A stretch of 7,252 nt of DNA, taken from assembly GCA_005776545.1 (NCBI GenBank), contig SXOY01000332.1, forward strand, positions 1 to 7,252, in the 5' to 3' direction. This document shows, in pieces, positions 1-5,489 of the stretch. Under the pieces are notes generated by a model. The model saw only the letters and a list, made by a program, of their open reading frames with translations, searched no databases and was not told the origin of the DNA. The position numbers and the translations under genes are program-made. This stretch comes from Planctomycetia bacterium. Its GTDB lineage: Bacteria; Planctomycetota; Phycisphaerae; Phycisphaerales; UBA1924. The stretch's first letter is position 1; every line of letters begins with the position of its first letter.

Positions 1-771
1 AACCCGTGCGTATTGAGTCACAAAGTGTTGTCGCCAAAGCGACTGAGTCTGCGAGCAGTTCCCGTTGTTCTGGGTGCACTGTGCACCTTTTGTATGGCAA
101 CATCGCTGGTCCAGTGGCAAACATACATGGGCGGCGCGGCTAGAGCCATTGAACTCATCAGCACGATCCGGCAATTGCTAGCTTTGGCGCCGAGAGATTC
201 GCGTGCGTTGACAGAAGCAGCAGCTGTGGCTGCAGAAAGTGTGGGGCATTCTGTTTCCCCACAGGTCGCGGCGATTGAGTCGGCATTGAGTTCCATCGCA
301 GATCGCGCGGTGCTTCAGGCAACAGCGGAATTAGATGCGGCGGTATTGACGAGCAACGGAGATCCGGCGACGCTTCGTGCGGCTTCGCAGTTCTATCTTC
401 AGACTGCAGGCAAAGATGGAACGCGAATCTCCCGTGCGGAGCAACTTGCGAAGCAGGCGGCAGAAAGTCGACTCGGCAGGGCAACTTCGTTTGCCTGGAT
501 CGGGACAATCGAGAAAGGTCTGTTTGATCAGGACAAGAAGCAGGCCCGTCTGAGTGCATCGAGGGATGCATATGCGAGCGCAGCACTGATTGATCCATTT
601 AGCTTGCCGCCGGTCCTCAAATTGGTTGAGCTATCAGAGGCTATGGGCGACGGCGATAGCGCAAGGAAATGGGCGAAGAAAGCGGTCGAGCTGCATGCAT
701 TGATGCGACTAGATCCGCTTAAGGGGCTTTCTCCAGACCAGCTCAAGAGAATGCAGCGGATCGCGGAGTGA
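1..771 (+). CDS. TPR-like helical protein with N-terminal membrane segment, possibly 5'-truncated
   Basis: The frame is open from the window edge to a TGA at 769-771. A TTG at 13 could start a 252-residue protein, but there is no Shine-Dalgarno sequence before it, so the true start may lie outside the window. Numbered from that TTG, residues about 14-36 form one hydrophobic segment (membrane anchor, or the last helix of a larger membrane protein). The rest is alanine-rich and helical. Residues about 160-236 look like two TPR units: W162 and G164, then A-x-x-x-D-P (D194, P195), then G-D-x-x-x-A-x-x-W-A-x-x-A and R-L-D-P (P235). TPRs bind other proteins. Planctomycete polysaccharide polymerase/ligase-like membrane proteins can end in similar TPR tails, so this could be the tail of such a protein; that is inference from general style. 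The gene converges on the minus-strand operon with 11 bp between stops and is probably a separate unit. Confidence 0.7.
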   Translation, partial: NPCVLSHKVLSPKRLSLRAVPVVLGALCTFCMATSLVQWQTYMGGAARAIELISTIRQLLALAPRDSRALTEAAAVAAESVGHSVSPQVAAIESALSSIADRAVLQATAELDAAVLTSNGDPATLRAASQFYLQTAGKDGTRISRAEQLAKQAAESRLGRATSFAWIGTIEKGLFDQDKKQARLSASRDAYASAALIDPFSLPPVLKLVELSEAMGDGDSARKWAKKAVELHALMRLDPLKGLSPDQLKRMQRIAE

Positions 772-782
772 AACCGGATGAT

Positions 783-1439
783 TCAGCAGCCGCCGCTAAA
801 GGCATCTACAAAGTCTAGATAATCAAAGAAGTCGATGACCATGTCACCGTTAAAGTCAGCCGAGAGGACATTCGCCGAGAACGCATCGACGAAGTCGAGG
901 TAATCGAAGAAATCGACAATGCCATCCTGGTTGAAATCGGCGGGGCATATGGTGCCGACGTAATGGTTGGTGTCATCGAGATTTACCCAGCCGACGTTTT
1001 CGGCCCACGCATACCCGCGGAGGCGTCTGCGTTCTATTTCGTATCGGGCATGCTGTTCAGGGGCCAGGGTTGCGAATGGACCAAAGTTGAGCCAACCGAT
1101 ATTCTCGCCCCAGGCCAAGCCGCTCAGGCGATTGTCTCCGAGGATGTTGACGCCAAAGTCGGTGCCAGTAGCGTTTGCATAAGAAGAACCGTTGGTGGGA
1201 GTGCCATCACCAAGATTGACATACCCAACGTTTTCGCACCAGATAATCCCGGATATGAAGCTGCCCGCGATGATCGCGCCTTGGCTGCCGCTCGGTGACC
1301 CGGCATTGCGCCAATTCATAAAACCAATATTCTCGCCCCAGGAGTATTTGTTGTTTGGATCGATGTTGGTTTGCGCGTTTGCGATGTTAGCAAGTAGGAA
1401 TGCGGCGAAACAAGAGATGATTGAGGTACGAGTGTTCAT
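783..1439 (-). CDS. Secreted W-x-E-N-[I/V]-G repeat protein with C-terminal GC-type dockerin-like domain
   Basis: 218 residues, last gene of the minus-strand block. The start at 1439 is chosen over a 25-codon longer reading because AGGAG lies 7 nt upstream and a signal peptide begins there: MNTR, hydrophobic core, cleavage likely after A22 (ANA|QT). The body holds four repeats of W-x-E-N-[IV]-G-[FYW]-x-N, with tryptophans at 34, 67, 110 and 145, mostly preceded by a small/hydrophobic run such as SGIIW or SGLAW. Residues about 165-218 form a dockerin-like pair of EF-hand loops: D168-x-N170-x-D172-G173-x-x-D176-x-x-D179, and D195-x-N197-x-D199-M200-x-x-D203-x-x-D206. Each is followed by YLDFVDAFS, and the protein ends GGC. 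Known dockerins bind calcium and dock to cohesins; two-loop domains ending in Gly-Cys are typical of Phycisphaerales secreted proteins. The second loop has Met where Gly is usual. The repeat's function is unknown to me; an extracellular or surface structural role is inferred. Confidence 0.88.
   Translation of the reverse strand: MNTRTSIISCFAAFLLANIANAQTNIDPNNKYSWGENIGFMNWRNAGSPSGSQGAIIAGSFISGIIWCENVGYVNLGDGTPTNGSSYANATGTDFGVNILGDNRLSGLAWGENIGWLNFGPFATLAPEQHARYEIERRRLRGYAWAENVGWVNLDDTNHYVGTICPADFNQDGIVDFFDYLDFVDAFSANVLSADFNGDMVIDFFDYLDFVDAFSGGC
798..914 (-). repeat. Internal direct repeat encoding DFFDYLDFVDAF twice
   Basis: Bases 798-833 and 879-914 encode the same 12 residues, the exit of each EF-hand loop and its following helix, in the dockerin-like domain. 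They differ at 8 of 36 bases, all at third codon positions. Confidence 0.85.
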
Positions 1440-1447
1440 TGGAAGAA

Positions 1448-1452
1448 CTCCT
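1448..1452 (-). promoter_or_regulatory. Ribosome binding site deciding the start at 1439
   Basis: AGGAG on the minus strand, 7 nt before the ATG of the dockerin-like gene. It supports this start over the upstream in-frame one and places the signal peptide at the N-terminus. Confidence 0.75.
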
Positions 1453-1494
1453 GGAGTAGTTATGAGGTAAGAGGTTGTTGTTCGAGCGCAATAG

Positions 1495-2745
1495 TTAATA
1501 AGCAAAATTCGCATTGGGGTCAGTGGACCCCATTGTTCCAGCCGCAGAACTTCCGGCTACTGCGGGTGAGGCCGGTGCCGTCCGATCTGCGATGGTACCA
1601 AATACGTTGTTCACTGCAACGATGAAATTCAACCCATTATCTGCGCATGTGTTGCGGATGATGATGCTGCCAGCCGCGTCAATGTCGATGCCATAGTCAT
1701 TGCTTGTGCAGTTGTTTCCCTCAATGCGGTTGTTACCCCCCGTGGCGTGGATCCCTGCGCCAAACTCGGCGCCAGCGCCATTGCTTGTGGCGATGTTATT
1801 GCGCACAACACAAGAAGAAGTACATTGGATGCCATCAATCACATTGGAGCGTGCGATGCAATCCTCGATGGTGCAACTGCCCGACGCATCAATGCCGCTC
1901 AGCGAGTTCAGGTACATGGTGCAGCGGCTAATGGTGATTCCGCTGAATGCGAAAATGCCGTTGCCATCGTTAAACGATGTAGAACAACCGGCGATAGTGG
2001 TGCCGTTACTGGCGCGAATGCCATCAAGGGAGTTGTAGTTGGCGATGCAGTTTGTGACGGTGCACCCGAAACCAAGAAGGAGTCCATTTTCACCATTTGA
2101 GATCGCCCTGCAATCAATGATCGTGCTCCCTTGACCCGCGTAGATACCCTCTGATGTATTGTCGTTCGCGGTGCATGAGGCAATCGTGACAGCTGTAGCG
2201 ACACCGAAGCCAGACAGCCCGTTGCCTGTGGCGGTACAATGTGTGAACGTGCTACCGGGGGAGCCTCCAAATCCGTTTTCACGATTGAAGCATGACTGCA
2301 CCCTTTCAACTCTGACCGCGCTGGCGAAAGTAGCCAGGCCATTGCCGCCCCAGTTGCGGATCGAACCGTTAATTATGACGCAACTCGGGCCCATGCTCCT
2401 GACACCATCTAACGAACCTCCGACACCAACAACTTCAAACCCGTTGAGGTCAAGAGTCGCAGCTCCCGCAATCTTGATTCCGTGTTTCCCGTTCACACCC
2501 GTGACATTTCCTGTGAGGTAGTACGAGCCGGGCAGCGTGATTTCAAAAACGCTTTCTGTGTCGCCAGGTGTGTTGGTTGCGTTTACGGCAATTCGCGGTT
2601 GAACCTCAAAGAGTGTTTTCGCCGTTGAAGCAACTGGCCCAACTGGTGGGTTGAGTGGTCCTGCGAACAGCAACGTCCCTGTCAGGAGCAGAGCTACAGC
2701 CGAAATGATCCGAATAATGACCGGTGAAGATGTGTAAATGCTCAT
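1495..2745 (-). CDS. Secreted right-handed parallel beta-helix protein, paralog 4 (7 cysteine rungs)
   Basis: 416 residues, fourth in transcription order. The ATG at 2745 is preferred over a GTG 11 codons upstream because AAGGA lies 7 nt before it and the signal peptide then starts normally (cleavage likely after A28, LFA|GPL). The N-terminal module has KTL, QPRIAVN, NTPGD, PGSYYLTGN (72-80), GKHGI (86-90), LDLNGF (98-103) and GSLDGV (110-115). The helix body has cysteines at 170, 191, 212, 233, 254, 275 and 296, exactly 21 residues apart, in the pattern [IV]-x-x-C-x-x-x-x-x-N-x-x-x-G-[IFL]. This matches the PbH1/beta-helix repeat of pectate-lyase-like and NosD-like folds. The C-terminal module (DGIQC 304-308, NNRIEGNNCTSND 337-349, IIIRNTC) leads to GSTDPNANFAY at the very end. 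No catalytic site, dockerin or membrane anchor is seen. It most resembles the next gene upstream (2794-4059). Role unknown; the fold could bind or cleave polysaccharide or act as a surface fibre. Confidence 0.9.
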   Translation of the reverse strand: MSIYTSSPVIIRIISAVALLLTGTLLFAGPLNPPVGPVASTAKTLFEVQPRIAVNATNTPGDTESVFEITLPGSYYLTGNVTGVNGKHGIKIAGAATLDLNGFEVVGVGGSLDGVRSMGPSCVIINGSIRNWGGNGLATFASAVRVERVQSCFNRENGFGGSPGSTFTHCTATGNGLSGFGVATAVTIASCTANDNTSEGIYAGQGSTIIDCRAISNGENGLLLGFGCTVTNCIANYNSLDGIRASNGTTIAGCSTSFNDGNGIFAFSGITISRCTMYLNSLSGIDASGSCTIEDCIARSNVIDGIQCTSSCVVRNNIATSNGAGAEFGAGIHATGGNNRIEGNNCTSNDYGIDIDAAGSIIIRNTCADNGLNFIVAVNNVFGTIADRTAPASPAVAGSSAAGTMGSTDPNANFAY

Positions 2746-2752
2746 TACATTG

Positions 2753-2757
2753 TCCTT
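2753..2757 (-). promoter_or_regulatory. Ribosome binding site deciding the start at 2745
   Basis: AAGGA on the minus strand, 7 nt before the ATG of beta-helix paralog 4. It rules against the upstream GTG. Confidence 0.7.
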
Positions 2758-2793
2758 CTGAAGTGCCAGAAATTCCACGTGAATCAGTGTTAA

Positions 2794-4059
2794 TCAGTAC
2801 GCAAAGTTGGCATTGGGGTCGGTCGACCCCATGGTTCCGGTCCCCGCATCCCCAGCGATGAGTGGTGAGACGACGGCGGATCGGTCGGCAATGGTGCCAT
2901 AGATGTTGTTAGCAACAATGAGGAAGTTTGAACCGTTGTTCGCACAGGTGTTACGAATGATCACGTTTCCAGCTGCATCGATATCAATTCCAAAGTCGTT
3001 GCTGGTGCAGTTGTTACTTTCAATACGGTTGTTGCTTCCCAAAGCGTGGATACCAGCGCCAAGCTCAATTCCGTTAGCGTTGATCGAGCTGATGTTATTT
3101 CTCACCACGCACGAGGAAGTGCACTGAATGCCGTCAAGTACATTTGCAACTACGGAACATCCCTCGACAATGCAACTGGAGGATACATCAATGCCAAGTT
3201 GGTTGCCGTAGGCCGTACATCCCTGGATGTTGACGCCGGTCGATCCAGTTATGCCATTGCCATTATTGAACATTGCTGAACAGTCGCTGATGGTGCAGCC
3301 AGTGCTTGCATTAACTCCGTCGCTCTCATTGTAATTAGTTGAACAGTCTGTCACAGAACAGGCTGGACCGACCGCGATGCCGAACGACAAGTTGGCAAAT
3401 ACGGTGCAGCTACGCAGCGTGCTGCCCTGTGCGGCAAAAATGCCGCCCGCGGCATTGTCATTTGAGACGCAGCGATCGAATCTTGCGCCGGTTCCGCTGG
3501 AGAAGCCGACACCAGAGTTGTCGATCGCACTGCAATTGCTGAATAGGCAGCTTGGGGGACTCACGTTGAAGCCAGTTGCAATATTGTTGTGAGAACGAAC
3601 TCCAACAAAAGTACAGCCTTCGCTGCCGCCGGTCGTAGCGCTTACTCCATTACCACTCCATTGACGAATGCCGCCGTTGAGCACGTGAGCGGGAACCGCG
3701 AGAATCCTCACTCCATCGAGCGAACCAGGCACACCAACGACCTGGAATCCGTTCAAATCAAGCGTTGCACGCGCGGCGATCTCGATCCCATGCTTACCGA
3801 CAACGCCCGTGACATTGTCTGTAAGATAATACGAACCGGGCTGCGTTATTCTAAATACGCTGTCTGCATCGCCAGGCGTGTTTGCGGCGTTGACCATTGT
3901 GCGAGGTTCTATCTCGGTCAATGTCTTGTATGTCGATCCAACCGGCCCCGCCGGTGGATCAATGGGGCCAGCCAAAACTAGCCCTCCTGCAAAAAGTACC
4001 GCAATCGCGGCGAAAGGAACTCGATCTGGTCTGGTCATAACATTCTGTAACCGGTTCAT
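2794..4059 (-). CDS. Secreted right-handed parallel beta-helix protein, paralog 3 (7 cysteine rungs)
   Basis: 421 residues, third in transcription order, 48 bp before the next gene. The ATG at 4059 has AGGAG 7 nt upstream; a frame start 25 codons earlier lacks this support. A second in-frame ATG at codon 8 is possible but poorly spaced. The signal peptide has two Arg before a hydrophobic stretch, with cleavage likely after A30 (VLA|GPI). The N-terminal module has KTLTEIEPR, NTPGD, PGSYYLTDN (74-82), GKHGIEI (88-94), LDLNGF (100-105) and GSLDGV (112-117). Rung cysteines fall at 176, 197, 218, 239, 260, 281 and 301: five steps of 21, then 20. The C-terminal module shares DGIQCTSSCVVRNNI, a near-identical NNRIE/NNCTSND block and GTIADR with paralog 4, and ends GSTDPNANFAY. 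Paralogs 3 and 4 look like the most recent duplication in the array. No active-site motif or anchor is visible, and substrate or partner is unknown. Confidence 0.9.
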   Translation of the reverse strand: MNRLQNVMTRPDRVPFAAIAVLFAGGLVLAGPIDPPAGPVGSTYKTLTEIEPRTMVNAANTPGDADSVFRITQPGSYYLTDNVTGVVGKHGIEIAARATLDLNGFQVVGVPGSLDGVRILAVPAHVLNGGIRQWSGNGVSATTGGSEGCTFVGVRSHNNIATGFNVSPPSCLFSNCSAIDNSGVGFSSGTGARFDRCVSNDNAAGGIFAAQGSTLRSCTVFANLSFGIAVGPACSVTDCSTNYNESDGVNASTGCTISDCSAMFNNGNGITGSTGVNIQGCTAYGNQLGIDVSSSCIVEGCSVVANVLDGIQCTSSCVVRNNISSINANGIELGAGIHALGSNNRIESNNCTSNDFGIDIDAAGNVIIRNTCANNGSNFLIVANNIYGTIADRSAVVSPLIAGDAGTGTMGSTDPNANFAY

Positions 4060-4066
4060 CTGGACT

Positions 4067-4071
4067 CTCCT
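4067..4071 (-). promoter_or_regulatory. Ribosome binding site deciding the start at 4059
   Basis: AGGAG on the minus strand, 7 nt before the ATG of beta-helix paralog 3, within a CGCAGGAGA context similar to the leaders of paralogs 1 and 2. Confidence 0.75.
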
Positions 4072-4160
4072 GCGGAATTGGGTTCTATCTATTGAAGCGA
4101 GAAAAGGGGTGTTGGAGGCTAATGCGTATCCCATTTAGCTTGAATGGTTGTGTAAGCGTC

Positions 4161-5417
4161 TCAGTAGGTGAAGTTGGCATTGGGATCGGTTGAGCCAGGG
4201 GCGACGCCGCCAGAGTTGCCGGACACAATTCCCGCCACGTTGGCGTTCACGACGAGAATGGTGTTCCCCTGGGCCACGGTCCAATTGCTTGTAGTATTAC
4301 TTGAGCAGGTGTTTCTGATGATGATGTTGCCGCCAACTGCAACTCTTATGCCGAAATCAGACCAGGAACAGTTGTTGCTTTCGATGCGATTGTTAACTCC
4401 CGATACATAGATTCCCGCACCGCCGAACGCGCCGGTGCCGTTGCCCGAACAAGAGTTGCCGCGAAGGAGGCAGCGATTGTCGCAGGTGATCCCGTCACCG
4501 ACATTTGAGTTGGCTATGCAGTCCGTGACCGTGCAACCGATTTCCGCAGAAATGCCTGAGATAATGTTGCCTGTTGCTGTGCAATTCGAAATTACACTTG
4601 AGGATCCAATAGCAAATCCGATGCTGTTGGCTCGAGAGTCACAATTCAGAAGGGCGCTTCCTGTGCAACTAAAACCTGCGGATGTGTTCTGATAGACCGT
4701 GCAATTCGAGATCGAACCGTCGGAACCTGTTAAGATCCCGTTTCCTTGATTGTTAGATGCCGAACAGTTCGTAACCGTGCAACCTGTTCCCGCAGCGATG
4801 CCTGGCCCGCCGCTGCATTGGCGCGCGGTACAGCTTGCAATACTGGATCCGTCGCCGGTTCGAATACCACTTGCGCTCGCGAATACGGAACAATTGGAAA
4901 CGATCGCACTCAGCCCAACTTTCATGCCCGCACCAAGGGTGCTTCGGACACTGATCCCTTCCAGACGGACGTTGGCGGTATTCGTCGCCAGGTCGATCCC
5001 GTCACCGTGCCAGCCGTCGATGGTCCCATTGATCACCGCGATGTTCACAAGGCCGGTCGACGGCCCGGTGATCCCGTCGAGCGTCGTTCGGCCAGCCGTG
5101 TTGTCGAGGGTAAAGCCCATGAGGTCGACCGTGACGTTGCTGATATCGATCTTGATGCCGTGCTTACCCGACTGGCCGACTATGTTACCCGTGAGGTAAT
5201 ACGAGCCGGGGACGGTGATCTTGAAGACGCTGTCGGCGTCGCCGGGGGTGTTGACCGAATTAATCGCAATCCGCGGCTCAACGTCTCCCAGCGTCTTCGC
5301 AGTAGAGGAAACAGGGCCGACTGGCGGACTTAGTGGTCCAGCGTACAACACAGCACCAGTAATGAGCAAGGTGAGGGCGGAAAGGGAAATGACGGTGAGT
5401 GTATTTGTGCGAGCCAT
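4161..5417 (-). CDS. Secreted right-handed parallel beta-helix protein, paralog 2 (7 cysteine rungs)
   Basis: 418 residues, second in transcription order, 72 bp after the first gene and 101 bp before the third. The ATG at 5417 is chosen because AGGAA lies 5 nt upstream and a typical signal peptide follows (MARTN, hydrophobic core, cleavage likely after A26, LYA|GPL); the longer reading adds 24 polar residues. N-terminal module: KTLGDVEPRIAIN, NTPGD, PGSYYLTGN (70-78), GKHGIKI (84-90), VDLMGF (97-102), TLDGI (112-116). Rung cysteines are at 176, 196, 218, 239, 259, 279 and 300, so this copy has the least regular spacing (20-22). The tail has GGAGIYVSG, NNRIESNNC, IIIRNTC and ends GSTDPNANFTY. 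Between them it lacks the G-x-I-x-D-R signature of the other three and has a different segment (about 378-405), so it is the most divergent at the C-terminus. The first ~320 coding bases are markedly GC-rich. Function unknown beyond the secreted beta-helix fold. Confidence 0.9.
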   Translation of the reverse strand: MARTNTLTVISLSALTLLITGAVLYAGPLSPPVGPVSSTAKTLGDVEPRIAINSVNTPGDADSVFKITVPGSYYLTGNIVGQSGKHGIKIDISNVTVDLMGFTLDNTAGRTTLDGITGPSTGLVNIAVINGTIDGWHGDGIDLATNTANVRLEGISVRSTLGAGMKVGLSAIVSNCSVFASASGIRTGDGSSIASCTARQCSGGPGIAAGTGCTVTNCSASNNQGNGILTGSDGSISNCTVYQNTSAGFSCTGSALLNCDSRANSIGFAIGSSSVISNCTATGNIISGISAEIGCTVTDCIANSNVGDGITCDNRCLLRGNSCSGNGTGAFGGAGIYVSGVNNRIESNNCSWSDFGIRVAVGGNIIIRNTCSSNTTSNWTVAQGNTILVVNANVAGIVSGNSGGVAPGSTDPNANFTY

Positions 5418-5422
5418 AGGTG

Positions 5423-5427
5423 TTCCT
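5423..5427 (-). promoter_or_regulatory. Ribosome binding site deciding the start at 5417
   Basis: AGGAA on the minus strand, 5 nt before the ATG of beta-helix paralog 2, preceded by ACT like the other leaders. Confidence 0.65.
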
Positions 5428-5489
5428 GAGTAATTGGTGTGCGGCATATGCGAAGCCAAAATCTGTTTGCGCGGCTGGGGGTCGTCCAA

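Noticed and set aside
740..800. Possible bidirectional terminator between the convergent genes
   Set aside because: Only a short AGCGG/CCGCT pairing with a long loop and no T-run; no stable hairpin is evident.
963..1298. Open frames on the plus strand inside the dockerin-like gene
   Set aside because: They are antisense to a gene with a signal peptide, repeats and EF-hands. Their translations have no domain features.
4746..5333. A 195-codon plus-strand frame opposite paralog 2
   Set aside because: It lies in the GC-rich patch, where stop codons are rare, and is antisense to a strongly conserved beta-helix gene. It has no ribosome binding site or recognisable domain.
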